This document shows, piece by piece, positions 26,219 to 33,979 of a DNA stretch of 64,000 nucleotides. Position 1 is the stretch's first letter. Every line of letters begins with the position of its first letter. The position numbers and the translations under genes were made by a program. The notes beneath the pieces were generated by a model. The model had not been told where the DNA came from, did no database searches, and saw only the letters and a program-made list of their open reading frames with translations. Source of the stretch: Piscinibacter sp047600445 (GTDB taxonomy: Bacteria; Pseudomonadota; Gammaproteobacteria; Burkholderiales; Burkholderiaceae_C); the NCBI RefSeq assembly GCF_047600445.1, contig NZ_JASGKT010000002.1, forward strand, positions 558,001-622,000, in the 5' to 3' direction.

Positions 26219-27781
26219 ATGACCCCGCTGAGCATCCGGCGCGTCGCCATCGACACGTTCCGCGAGCACGTCGCCTACCTGCACCGCGACTGCACCGCGG
26301 TGCGCGCCGAGGGCTTCCAGGCGCTGTCGAAGGTGGAGGTCAGCGGCAACGGCGCGAGCATCCAGGCGGTGCTCAACGTGGTCGACGACGAGTGCATCGT
26401 CTCGCCCACCGAACTGGGGCTGAGCGAGGAGGCCTTCGACAGCCTCGGCCTGCCGGCCGGCCACGCTGCGAGCTTGCAGCACGCCGAGCCGCCGGCCTCG
26501 ATCGCCGCGCTGCGCCGCAAGATCGCCGGCGAGCGCCTGTCGCGCGACGACCTGCGCGGCATCGTGCACGACATCGCGCGCATGCGCTACACGAAGATCG
26601 AGCTGGCGGCCTTCGTCGTCGCCGCCAACCAGTTCGAGATGGACCGCGACGAGGTGCTGCACCTCACCGAGGCGATGATCGCCGCCGGCCGCCGCCTCGA
26701 CTGGCGCCACGAGGTGCGCGGCGGGCCGGTGGTCGACAAGCACTGCATCGGCGGCATTCCGGGCAACCGCACCTCGATGCTGGTGGTGCCCATCGTCGCC
26801 GCGCACGGCATGCTGATCCCCAAGACCTCGTCGCGCGCGATCACCTCGCCGGCCGGCACGGCCGACACGATGGAAGTGCTGGCGCGCGTCGACCTGCCGT
26901 TCGACCGCCTGGCGCGGATCGTGCGCGAGTGCGGCGGCTGCCTCGCCTGGGGCGGCACCGCCGATCTCTCGCCGGCCGACGACGTGCTGATCGCCGTCGA
27001 GCGCCCGCTGGGCATCGACTCGCCGGGGCAGATGGTGGCCTCGATCCTGTCGAAGAAGATCGCCGCCGGCTCGACGCACCTGGTGCTCGACATCCCGGTC
27101 GGCCCGAGCGCCAAGGTGCGCGGCATGCCCGAGGCGCAGCGGCTGAAGAAGCTGTTCGAATACGTGGCCGCGCGGCTGCAACTGCACATCGACGTGGTGA
27201 TCACCGACGGCCGCCAGCCGATCGGCCGCGGCATCGGCCCGGTGCTGGAGGCGCGCGACGTGCTGCAGGTGCTGGAGAACGACCCCGCCGCGCCGGCCGA
27301 CCTGCGCCAGAAGGCGCTGCGCCTGGCCGGCCGCGTGATCGAGTTCGACCCCGACGTGCGCGGCGGCGACGGCTTCACGATCGCGCGCGACATCCTCGAC
27401 TCGGGCCGCGCGCTGGCGCAGATGAACCGCATCGTCGACGCGCAGGGCCGGCGCCCGTTCGACTGGCACGCGCCGCCGGTGGCGCCGCTGAGCTTCGAGG
27501 TGAGGGCCGATGCCGACGGCGTGGTGACGGCGATCGACAACCTGGCGATCGCGCGCATCGCGCAGCTCGCCGGCGCGCCCAAGGCGGCCGGCGCCGGCAT
27601 CGAGCTGCTGCGCCGCCTGGGCGAGCCGGCGCGGCGCGGCGAGCCGCTGTACCGTGTGTTCGCGCGCTTCGAGGCCGACCTCGAGTACGCGCGCCGCAAG
27701 GCCGCCGCCGAGCCGGGCTACCGCGTCGGCGACGCGGCCGAACTGCCGCGCGACTTCACCGGCTCCTTCAACGAGGCCTGA
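26219..27781 (+). CDS. Nucleoside/AMP phosphorylase of the archaeal AMPpase type (DeoA family)
   Basis: 520 residues, longer than E. coli DeoA (~440) because of an extra N-terminal domain of about 85 residues, as in archaeal AMP phosphorylase. The block VVDKHCIGGIPGNRTSMLVV and the following PKTSSRAITSPAGTAD match the archaeal enzyme closely. GSTHLVLDIPVGPSAKVR and DGRQPIGRGIGPVLEAR are further family blocks. Archaeal members phosphorolyse AMP, CMP or UMP to base plus ribose 1,5-bisphosphate; databases often call bacterial members thymidine phosphorylase. A PRPP-synthetase-like gene starts one base after the stop, so the pair is co-translated. Substrate specificity in this organism is inference. 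Confidence 0.85.
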   Translation: MTPLSIRRVAIDTFREHVAYLHRDCTAVRAEGFQALSKVEVSGNGASIQAVLNVVDDECIVSPTELGLSEEAFDSLGLPAGHAASLQHAEPPASIAALRRKIAGERLSRDDLRGIVHDIARMRYTKIELAAFVVAANQFEMDRDEVLHLTEAMIAAGRRLDWRHEVRGGPVVDKHCIGGIPGNRTSMLVVPIVAAHGMLIPKTSSRAITSPAGTADTMEVLARVDLPFDRLARIVRECGGCLAWGGTADLSPADDVLIAVERPLGIDSPGQMVASILSKKIAAGSTHLVLDIPVGPSAKVRGMPEAQRLKKLFEYVAARLQLHIDVVITDGRQPIGRGIGPVLEARDVLQVLENDPAAPADLRQKALRLAGRVIEFDPDVRGGDGFTIARDILDSGRALAQMNRIVDAQGRRPFDWHAPPVAPLSFEVRADADGVVTAIDNLAIARIAQLAGAPKAAGAGIELLRRLGEPARRGEPLYRVFARFEADLEYARRKAAAEPGYRVGDAAELPRDFTGSFNEA

Positions 27782-27782
27782 G

Positions 27783-28667
27783 ATGCTGCTGCTCGCTTTC
27801 GCCGACGAACACGACCTGGCCGCGAAGCTGGCCGCCGAGCTCGGCTGCCGGCTGGCGACGATCGCCGAGCACCGCTTTCCCGACGGCGAGATCAAGCTGA
27901 CGCTGCCCAGCCCGCTGCTCGAGCAGGTGGTCGTGCTGCGCGGGCTGCAGCAGCCCAATGAGCGGCTGGTGCAGTTGCTGCTGGCCGCCAAGACGGCGCG
28001 CCGCCTCGGCGCCAGGCACCTCGCGCTGGTGTCGCCCTACCTCGCCTACATGCGCCAGGACATCGAGTTCCACCCGGGCGAGGCGATCAGCCAGCCCATC
28101 GTCGCCGGCTTCCTCGGCGAACTGTTCGAGCGCGTCGTGACGGTCGACCCGCACCTGCACCGCATCGCCTCGCTCGACGAGGTGATGCCCGGCTCGCGCG
28201 GCACGGCGCTGAGCGCCGCGCCGCTGCTCGGCGCATGGATCGCCGCGCAATGGCCGGCCGGCGCCACGCTGCCGCTGCTGGCCGGCCCCGACGAGGAGGC
28301 CGACCAGTGGGTGCGCGCCGCCGGCGAGCGCACCGGCCTGCAAGGCTTCGTCTGCCGCAAGACGCGCCGCGGCGACCGCGATGTCGAGGTCGAACTGCCC
28401 GACATCGACATCGCCGGCCGCGAGATCGTGCTGATCGACGACGTGGCGAGCACCGGCCATACGCTGGTGCAGGCGGCGCGCGCGCTGCTCAAGCGCGGCG
28501 TGGCGGTGGTGGACGCGGCCGTGGTGCACGCGCTGTTCGACCGCGACGCCGTCACGCGCCTGCACGACGCCGGCATCCGGCGCATCTGGAGCACCGACGC
28601 GGTGCCGCACGCGAGCAACGTGGTGTCGATCGCGCCGCTGCTCGCGGCGGCGCTGCGCGGCGACTAG
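27783..28667 (+). CDS. Ribose-phosphate pyrophosphokinase-like protein, archaeal class
   Basis: 294 residues, shorter than the usual bacterial Prs (~315). FPDGEIKL near 37, PYLAYMRQDIEFHPGEAIS (the RQD...GE.IS ATP-site block) and DVEVELPDIDI after CRKTRRG resemble the archaeal class. IVLIDDVASTGHTLVQAA is the PRPP loop. The usual ribose-phosphate-side DLHADQ motif is VDPHLHR here. It most likely makes PRPP from ribose 5-phosphate and ATP. Because it lies one base after the AMP-phosphorylase-type gene, it may instead use or compete for the phosphorylase product ribose 1,5-bisphosphate. It is not the housekeeping prs by context. It ends one base from the convergent gpmA. Confidence 0.83.
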   Translation: MLLLAFADEHDLAAKLAAELGCRLATIAEHRFPDGEIKLTLPSPLLEQVVVLRGLQQPNERLVQLLLAAKTARRLGARHLALVSPYLAYMRQDIEFHPGEAISQPIVAGFLGELFERVVTVDPHLHRIASLDEVMPGSRGTALSAAPLLGAWIAAQWPAGATLPLLAGPDEEADQWVRAAGERTGLQGFVCRKTRRGDRDVEVELPDIDIAGREIVLIDDVASTGHTLVQAARALLKRGVAVVDAAVVHALFDRDAVTRLHDAGIRRIWSTDAVPHASNVVSIAPLLAAALRGD

Positions 28668-28668
28668 C

Positions 28669-29412
28669 TCAGGCCTTGCCCTGATTCGCCACCGCCGCCG
28701 CCGCCTTCGCCGCCGCTTCGGCGTCGCCGAGGTAGTAGTGGCGAATCGGCTCGAGGTCGGCATCCAGTTCGTAGACCAGCGGGATGCCGTTCGGGATGTT
28801 CAGCCCGACGATGTCGTCGTCGGAGATGCCGTCGAGGTACTTCACCAGCGCGCGGATGCTGTTGCCGTGCGCCGAGACCAGCACGCGCTGGCCGGCGCGG
28901 ATGGCCGGCGCGATCGTGTCGTTCCAGTACGGCAGCACGCGCGCCACGGTGTCCTTCAGGCATTCGGTCAGCGGCACCTCGCCGGGCGCGAGCTTCTCGT
29001 AGCGGCGGTCGGCGCGCTCGCAGCGCGGGTCGTTCGCTTCCAGCGGCGGCGGCGGCGTGTCGTAGCTGCGCCGCCAGACCAGCACCTGCTCGTCGCCGAA
29101 CTTCTTCGCCGTCTCGGCCTTGTTCAGGCCTTGCAGCGCGCCGTAGTGGCGCTCGTTCAGGCGCCAGTGCTTGACCACCGGCAGCCAGTGGCGGTCCATC
29201 TCGTGCAGCGCGTGCCAGGTGGTCCAGATCGCGCGCTGCAGCACCGAGGTGTGCACCACGTCGAACTCGTAGCCCTCGGCCTTCAGCAGCCGGCCGGCGT
29301 CCCGGGCCTGCGTGATGCCGGTGGGCGTGAGGCCGACGTCGGTCCAGCCGGTGAAGCGGTTCTCGAGGTTCCAGGTCGATTCGCCGTGGCGGATCAGCAC
29401 GAGCTTGTACAT
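28669..29412 (-). CDS. gpmA: 2,3-bisphosphoglycerate-dependent phosphoglycerate mutase GpmA
   Basis: Glycolytic enzyme that interconverts 3- and 2-phosphoglycerate, 247 residues. MYKLVLIRHGESTWNLENRF has the catalytic His in RHGES. TGWTDVGLT and ALHEMDRHWLPVVKHWRLNERHYG are shown as two blocks: TGWTDV and RLNERHYGALQGLNK, both diagnostic of dPGM. SAHGNSIRALVKYLDGI holds the second His, and LNIPNGIPLVYELD the C-terminal signature. It is divergent from the rhodanese gene over a 110-base gap that contains a palindromic -10 region. Confidence 0.97.
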   Translation of the reverse strand: MYKLVLIRHGESTWNLENRFTGWTDVGLTPTGITQARDAGRLLKAEGYEFDVVHTSVLQRAIWTTWHALHEMDRHWLPVVKHWRLNERHYGALQGLNKAETAKKFGDEQVLVWRRSYDTPPPPLEANDPRCERADRRYEKLAPGEVPLTECLKDTVARVLPYWNDTIAPAIRAGQRVLVSAHGNSIRALVKYLDGISDDDIVGLNIPNGIPLVYELDADLEPIRHYYLGDAEAAAKAAAAVANQGKA

Positions 29413-29474
29413 GGGCGGGGTCGGCAGGTCGGGTGGGGGTGGGGGATTGGCCGGGCGGGCCGGCGGCGCAAACG

Positions 29475-29492
29475 GCGAATTCTATAATTCGC
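29475..29492. promoter_or_regulatory. Palindrome GCGAATT-CTAT-AATTCGC overlapping a perfect -10
   Basis: Perfect 7-bp arms (29475-29481, 29486-29492) with a 4-base centre. The plus strand contains consensus TATAAT at 29483-29488, inside the palindrome and 34 bases before the rhodanese start. No good -35 lies 16-18 bases upstream. It sits in the gpmA/rhodanese divergent gap, so a dimeric regulator binding here could occlude the promoter. Confidence 0.5.
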
Positions 29493-29522
29493 GCTTTGCC
29501 CGCCGCTGCGCCAAGAGGCCCC

Positions 29523-29933
29523 TTGAAGTTCTTCATCGACAACTGGTTCCTGTTTCTCACCGCGCTGGTGTCCGGCGGCCTGCTGGCCTGGCCCAAGCTC
29601 GGCGGCGGCGGCCTGGCCGGGCGCGTCTCTCCGGCCGAGGCGGTGCAGTTGATCAACCGCGACAAGGCGGTGCTGATCGACGTCTGCGAGCCGGCCGAAT
29701 ACGCCGCCGGCCACGCCGCCGGCGCGAAGAGCGTGCCGCTGGGCTCGATCGACGGCTCGCCCGCGCTGCCGAAGAACAAGGCGCTGCCGGTGGTGCTGAT
29801 CTGCGCCTCGGGCGCGCGCGCCTCGCGCGCCGCGGCGCAACTGAAGAAAGCCGGCTACGAGCGTGCGCACGTGCTGGCCGGCGGGCTGAAGGCGTGGCGC
29901 GAGGCCAACCTGCCCACCGAGAAGTCGGCCTGA
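29523..29933 (+). CDS. Membrane-anchored rhodanese-domain protein
   Basis: 136 residues. The TTG start gives (M)KFFIDNWFLFLTALVSG, an N-terminal transmembrane helix (about 6-25) seen in related Burkholderiales proteins; an upstream in-frame extension would disrupt it. A rhodanese domain follows: VLIDVCEPAEYAAGHAAGA, then VVLICASGARASRAA with catalytic Cys94 in the CxxGxR loop, and VLAGGLKAWREANLP at the end. Probable sulfurtransferase or persulfide carrier at the membrane. It heads a run with glutaredoxin and secB, a common proteobacterial order. Confidence 0.88.
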   Translation: MKFFIDNWFLFLTALVSGGLLAWPKLGGGGLAGRVSPAEAVQLINRDKAVLIDVCEPAEYAAGHAAGAKSVPLGSIDGSPALPKNKALPVVLICASGARASRAAAQLKKAGYERAHVLAGGLKAWREANLPTEKSA

Positions 29934-29956
29934 GCGCCGCGAAGGGACACAGCGCC

Positions 29957-30214
29957 ATGGCCGCCGTCAGGATGTACACCACCCAGGTCTGTCCGTACTG
30001 CCAGCGCGCCAAGGCGCTGCTCAGGCAGCGCGGCGTCGAGAGCATCGACGAAGTGCGCATCGACCTCGACTCCGCCGAGCGCGACCGCATGGTCGCGCTG
30101 ACCGGGCGCCGCACGGTGCCGCAGATCTTCATCGGCGACACCCACGTGGGCGGCTGCGACGACCTGATCGCGCTCGACCAGCGCGGCGGACTGATGCCGC
30201 TGCTCCAGGGCTGA
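29957..30214 (+). CDS. grxC: Glutaredoxin 3 (GrxC)
   Basis: 85-residue dithiol glutaredoxin that reduces disulfides with glutathione. VRMYTTQVCPYCQRAKALL has the active site C12-P-Y-C15. GRRTVPQIFIGDTHVGG contains the cis-Pro TVP motif and the GG glutathione-binding turn, followed by CDDLIALDQRGGL. The ATG lies 23 bases after the rhodanese stop, with AAGGGACA upstream as a weak ribosome-binding site. The rhodanese-grxC-secB order is widespread in proteobacteria. Confidence 0.95.
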   Translation: MAAVRMYTTQVCPYCQRAKALLRQRGVESIDEVRIDLDSAERDRMVALTGRRTVPQIFIGDTHVGGCDDLIALDQRGGLMPLLQG

Positions 30215-30268
30215 TAATCGCCCGTTCGCCGCCGCCGACGCGGCGGCCCCACTCAAAACGAGACTCCC

Positions 30269-30745
30269 ATGGCCGACGACAACCAGACCCCGGTGTTCCA
30301 GATCCAGCGCATGTACCTGAAGGACTTGTCGCTGGAGCAGCCCAACTCGCCGCAGATCCTGCTCGAGCAGGCGCAGCCGGCGGTCGACATCCAGCTCGGC
30401 CTGGGCGCCGAGGCGATCGCCGACGGCGTCTACGAAGTCGCGGTGACGGCCACGGTCACCACCAAGGTCAACGACAAGGTGCTGTTCCTGGTCGAGGCCA
30501 AGCAGGCCGGCATCTTCGAGATCCGCAACATCCCCGCCGAACAGGTCGACCAGATCATCGGCATCGCCTGCCCGGGCATCGTCTACCCCTACCTGCGCGC
30601 CATCGTCTCCGATGTGTGCACACGCGCCGGCTTCCCGCCGGTGCTGCTGGCCGAGGTGAATTTCCAGGCCATGTACGAAGCGCAGCGCGCCCAGGCGGAC
30701 GCGGCCCAGGGCAACGGCTCGGGCATCATCACCAGCGCCAACTGA
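30269..30745 (+). CDS. secB: Protein-export chaperone SecB
   Basis: 158-residue tetrameric cytoplasmic chaperone that keeps precursors unfolded and hands them to SecA. FQIQRMYLKDLSLEQPNSP is the conserved N-terminal strand. VDIQLGLGAEAIADGVYEVA and CPGIVYPYLRAIVSDVCTRA are core motifs, and GFPPVLLAEVNFQAMYEAQ is the SecA-contacting end. The gap after grxC contains a GATAAT hexamer (30213-30218) and a GCCGCCG/CGGCGGC hairpin (30228-30247), so secB may have its own promoter. gpsA follows after 20 bases, the usual partner. Confidence 0.97.
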   Translation: MADDNQTPVFQIQRMYLKDLSLEQPNSPQILLEQAQPAVDIQLGLGAEAIADGVYEVAVTATVTTKVNDKVLFLVEAKQAGIFEIRNIPAEQVDQIIGIACPGIVYPYLRAIVSDVCTRAGFPPVLLAEVNFQAMYEAQRAQADAAQGNGSGIITSAN

Positions 30746-30765
30746 GGGCCTCGCGCGCCGCGCCG

Positions 30766-31749
30766 ATGAACCTGACGGTGCTCGGTGCCGGGGCCTGGGG
30801 CACGGCGCTCGCGGCGAGCGCCAGCGCGCGCCAGCCGACGCGGCTGTGGGCGCGCGACGCGGCGCAGGCCGCGGCGATGCGGCAGGCCCGCCGCAACACG
30901 CGCTACCTGCCCGAAGCGGCGCTGCCCGAGGCGCTGGACGTCACCGGCGATTTCGACGCCGCCGTGGCGCATGCGCGCGACGGCCTGATCGTGATCGCCA
31001 CGCCGATGGCCGGCCTCGAAGACATGCTGCGGCGCCTGCGCGCCGGCGCGGCCGGCGTGCTGTGGCTGTGCAAGGGCTTCCAGCAGGGCAGCGGCCGGCT
31101 CGGCCACGAAGTGGCGCGCGAGGTCGCGCCCTCGCTGCGCTGCGGCGTTTTGTCGGGCCCGAGCTTCGCGCTCGAAGTCGCGCGCGGCCAGCCGACCGCG
31201 CTGGTGGCGGCCAGCGGCGACGCGGCGCTGGCCGAACGCGCCGTCGAGGCCTTCCACGGCGAGGCGCTGCGCGTCTACACCTCGGCCGACCCGGTGGGCG
31301 TCGAGGTCGGCGGCGCGGTCAAGAACGTGCTGGCGATCGCCACCGGCATCGCCGACGGCATGGCGCTCGGCCTGAACGCACGCGCCGCGCTGATCACGCG
31401 CGGGCTGGCCGAGATGACGCGCCTGGGCGTCGCGCTGGGCGCGCGCGCCGAAACCTTCATGGGCCTGTCGGGGCTGGGCGACCTGGTGCTCACCACCACC
31501 GGCGACCTGTCGCGCAACCGCAGCGTCGGCCTGCGGCTGGCCGGCGGCGCGCCGCTGGCGCAGATCCTCGCCGAGCTGGGCCACGTCGCCGAAGGCGTGC
31601 TCAGCGCGCCGACGGTGCTGCAGCGCGCGCACGCGCTCGGCGTCGCGATGCCGATCACCGAGGCGGTGGTCGGCGTGCTGCAAGGCGCGGTCACGCCGCA
31701 GCGTGCGCTCGTGCAGTTGATGGGGCGCGAAGCGCGCGCCGAACACTGA
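30766..31749 (+). CDS. gpsA: Glycerol-3-phosphate dehydrogenase [NAD(P)+] GpsA
   Basis: Cytoplasmic enzyme that makes sn-glycerol 3-phosphate from dihydroxyacetone phosphate for phospholipid synthesis. 327 residues. MNLTVLGAGAWGTALAASA is the dinucleotide-binding GxGxWG loop. VLSGPSFALEVARGQPTA and GGAVKNVLAIATGIADGM hold the catalytic Lys of VKN. LSGLGDLVLTTTGDLSRNR is the C-terminal substrate motif. It lies 20 bases after secB in the same direction; the secB-gpsA pairing is typical for proteobacteria. Confidence 0.97.
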   Translation: MNLTVLGAGAWGTALAASASARQPTRLWARDAAQAAAMRQARRNTRYLPEAALPEALDVTGDFDAAVAHARDGLIVIATPMAGLEDMLRRLRAGAAGVLWLCKGFQQGSGRLGHEVAREVAPSLRCGVLSGPSFALEVARGQPTALVAASGDAALAERAVEAFHGEALRVYTSADPVGVEVGGAVKNVLAIATGIADGMALGLNARAALITRGLAEMTRLGVALGARAETFMGLSGLGDLVLTTTGDLSRNRSVGLRLAGGAPLAQILAELGHVAEGVLSAPTVLQRAHALGVAMPITEAVVGVLQGAVTPQRALVQLMGREARAEH

Positions 31750-31768
31750 CTTCGTGGAGATGAATCCC

Positions 31769-32740
31769 ATGCATCGTCGTCACCTGTTGCGCGGCGCCGC
31801 CGCGGCCGCCGCGTCGCTCGCGCTGCCGGCCTTCGCGCAGGCCTGGCCGTCGCGGCCGATCAGGTTCGTGATTCCCTTTCCGCCCGGCAGCTCGCCGGAT
31901 CTCATCGGCCGCCTGATCGCCGAGCCGCTCGGCGTGGCGCTGGGCCAGCCGGTGGTGATCGACAACAAGCCGGGCGCGGGCGGCAACGTCGGCACCGGCG
32001 CGGTCGCCAAGGCCGAGCCCGACGGCTACACGCTGCTGTTCACCATCCAGGGCCCGCTGGTCACCGCGCCGCTGCTGAGCAAGTCGCTGCCCTACGACCC
32101 GGCGCGCGAACTCGCGCCGGTGACGCTGGTGGCGACTTCGCCCAACCTGCTGGTGGTCGACCCCCGGCTCGGCGCGCAGACGCTGGCCGACTTCGTGCGC
32201 GTCGCGCAGGCGCGCAAGGGCGAGCTGAACTACGGCAGCGTCGGCAACGGCAGCGCCGCGCACCTGGCGATGGAGCTGTTCAAGAGCCGCGCCGGGCTCG
32301 ACCTCGTGCACGTGCCGTACCAGGGCTTCCCGCAGGTGGTCAACGCCATCCTGGCCGGCCAGGTGCAGGCCGGCTTCATGGTGCCCGGCATCGCGATGGG
32401 CCAGGTGCGCGCCGGCAAGCTGCGCGGCCTGGCGGTGAGCACGCTGGGGCGCAGCAGCGCGCTGCCCGAATTCCCGACGCTGGCCGAGCAGGGTTACGCC
32501 GGTTTCGAGGCGATCTCGTGGCAGGCGGTGCTGGCGCCGGCGAAGACGCCGGCGGCGATCGTCGAGCGCGTCTCGCGCGAACTGGTGCGCATCATCCGCA
32601 GCGACGAGCTGCGCACCAAGATGCTGGCGCAGTACTTCAGCGCCGTGGGCACCGCGCCGGCCGCGCTGGCCAACCTGATGGCCGGCGAACGCGAACGCTG
32701 GGCCCGGGTGATCGCGGCGGCGGGCGTCAAGCCGGAGTGA
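31769..32740 (+). CDS. Bug/TctC-family periplasmic solute-binding protein
   Basis: 323 residues. The start at 31769 gives MHRRHLLRG followed by an alanine-rich hydrophobic stretch and ALPAFAQA, a cleavable export signal with a twin-Arg-like RRHLL. Alternatives at 31754 and 31760 are possible; GTGGAG at 31754-31759 is best spaced as ribosome-binding site for 31769. The mature part shows Bug-family blocks WPSRPIRFVIPFPPGSSPD, VVIDNKPGAGGNVGT, DGYTLLF and FPTLAEQGYAGFEAISW. Such proteins bind small carboxylates. No TctAB membrane subunits are adjacent, which is normal for the many orphan Bug proteins in Burkholderiales; the ligand is unknown. Confidence 0.9.
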   Translation: MHRRHLLRGAAAAAASLALPAFAQAWPSRPIRFVIPFPPGSSPDLIGRLIAEPLGVALGQPVVIDNKPGAGGNVGTGAVAKAEPDGYTLLFTIQGPLVTAPLLSKSLPYDPARELAPVTLVATSPNLLVVDPRLGAQTLADFVRVAQARKGELNYGSVGNGSAAHLAMELFKSRAGLDLVHVPYQGFPQVVNAILAGQVQAGFMVPGIAMGQVRAGKLRGLAVSTLGRSSALPEFPTLAEQGYAGFEAISWQAVLAPAKTPAAIVERVSRELVRIIRSDELRTKMLAQYFSAVGTAPAALANLMAGERERWARVIAAAGVKPE

Positions 32741-32743
32741 GCG

Positions 32744-32770
32744 CCCTTCGACAAGCTCAGGGCGAACGGA
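32744..32770. repeat. Dispersed repeat CCCTTCGACAAGCTCAGGG
   Basis: The segment CCCTTCGACAAGCTCAGGG followed by CGAACGG lies in the 33-base gap between two convergent genes. Its ends (GCCCT/AGGGC) form a short stem. I recall this sequence as a widely scattered intergenic repeat in high-GC proteobacteria. It could help end transcription from both sides. Confidence 0.55.
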
Positions 32771-32773
32771 TTT

Positions 32774-33235
32774 CTACGCGTAGCCGTTGCGGCGCCAGGC
32801 CTCGAACACCGCGACGGCCACCGCGTTGCCGAGGTTCAGGCTGCGCTGGCCGGCGCGCATCGGCAGGCGCAGCCGCTGGTCTGGCGCGAAGCCCTCGCGC
32901 ACGTCGGCCGGCAGGCCCGCGCTCTCGGAGCCGAACACCAGCCAGTCGCCGGCGCGCCAGTCGACGTCGGTGAACACGCGCGTCGCGCGTGTCGTGAAGG
33001 CGAAGCAGCGCTGCGGCGCCGGCGCGCAGTCGTGCACGAAGGCCTGCCACGAAACATGGCGCCGCACGCTGGCGTACTCGTGGTAGTCGAGCCCGGCGCG
33101 CAGCAGCAGCTTGTCGTCCATCGAGAAGCCGAGCGGCTCGACGAGGTGCAGCGCGCAGCCGGTGTTGGCGGCGAGCCGGATCACGTTGCCGGTGTTGGGC
33201 GGGATCTCGGGGTGCACGAGCACGATGTTGAACAT
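32774..33235 (-). CDS. trmL: tRNA (cytidine/uridine-2'-O-)-methyltransferase TrmL
   Basis: 153-residue SPOUT-fold enzyme that 2'-O-methylates the wobble base (position 34) of leucine tRNAs. MFNIVLVHPEIPPNTGNVIR carries the NTGN motif of the SpoU/TrmH family. LVFGSESAGLP and LPMRAGQRSLNLGNAVAVAV form the trefoil-knot SAM-binding site. The length matches the minimal family without extra domains. It is downstream of comF on the same strand with 27 bases between. Confidence 0.95.
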   Translation of the reverse strand: MFNIVLVHPEIPPNTGNVIRLAANTGCALHLVEPLGFSMDDKLLLRAGLDYHEYASVRRHVSWQAFVHDCAPAPQRCFAFTTRATRVFTDVDWRAGDWLVFGSESAGLPADVREGFAPDQRLRLPMRAGQRSLNLGNAVAVAVFEAWRRNGYA

Positions 33236-33262
33236 GGCGCGCGCATTCTGCGCGAAGCCGCC

Positions 33263-33979
33263 TCAGGCGCCGGCCGGCGCGGGCGTGCGCGCCAGCACCC
33301 ACAACTGCACGCCGGCCGCGCCGCCGGCCAGCAGCGTGCGCGCCATCTCGGCGGCGGTGGCGCCGCTGGTCAGCACGTCGTCGACGATCGCGATGCGTTG
33401 GCCTTCCACCTCGCGCAGCCGCAGCGGCTCGAGCGCGAAGGCGCCGCGCACGTTGGCGGCGCGGCGGTCGAGCGGCAGCTCGGCCTGGTGCGGCGTGTCG
33501 CGCATGCGCAGCAGCAGATGCGCATCGGCCGGCGCGCCGAGGCGGCGCGCCAGTTCCCACGACTGGTTGAAGCCGCGCTCGCGCAGCCGTGTCGCCGACA
33601 GCGGCGCGGGCAGCACGAGGTCGGGCACGGGCGCATCGCGCACCGCCTCGCGCAGCAGGCCGGCAAACACACTGGCCAGTTCGCTGTGGCCGTGGAACTT
33701 GAAGCGGCGGATCAGGCCGCTCCACGGCTCGGCGTAGTCGAGCGCCGCGAACGTGCGTTCGAAAGGCGGCGGTTCGCGCAGGCAGGCGCCGCACAGCGGC
33801 TGCCCGGCGGGCACGGCGATGGCGCAGCGCGCACAGCGTGGCCGTGTGATGGCCGCGAGGCGGCGGCAGTCGCCGCACAAGGCGCCGCGCCCCCAGCCGC
33901 GGCACAGGCTGCACTGGCCGGGCAGGGCGTCGAGCAACGCGGCGAAGGTCGGCACCGGCTCAATATACTGCCCGCCCAT
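33263..33979 (-). CDS. ComF family phosphoribosyltransferase-like protein
   Basis: 238 residues with the ATG at 33979; a GTG at 33955 is an alternative. The ATG overlaps the start codon of the divergent methyltransferase gene by 2 bases, so the later start may be real. Two zinc-finger-like Cys pairs (CSLCRGWGRGALCGDC and CARCAIAVPAGQPLCGAC) precede a PRTase domain with IAIVDDVLTSGATAAEMA. YAEPWSGLIRRFKFHG is a typical ComF block. ComF acts in DNA uptake during natural transformation in several bacteria; whether this organism is competent cannot be told here. Upstream of trmL. Confidence 0.88.
   Translation of the reverse strand: MGGQYIEPVPTFAALLDALPGQCSLCRGWGRGALCGDCRRLAAITRPRCARCAIAVPAGQPLCGACLREPPPFERTFAALDYAEPWSGLIRRFKFHGHSELASVFAGLLREAVRDAPVPDLVLPAPLSATRLRERGFNQSWELARRLGAPADAHLLLRMRDTPHQAELPLDRRAANVRGAFALEPLRLREVEGQRIAIVDDVLTSGATAAEMARTLLAGGAAGVQLWVLARTPAPAGA
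33964..33969 (+). promoter_or_regulatory. Candidate -10 element of the BioC-like gene (leaderless type)
   Basis: TATACT in the AT-rich island CAATATACTG ends 8 bases before the ATG at 33978. The same bases lie inside the comF coding region if comF starts at 33979. No -35 consensus was found. Confidence 0.45.
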
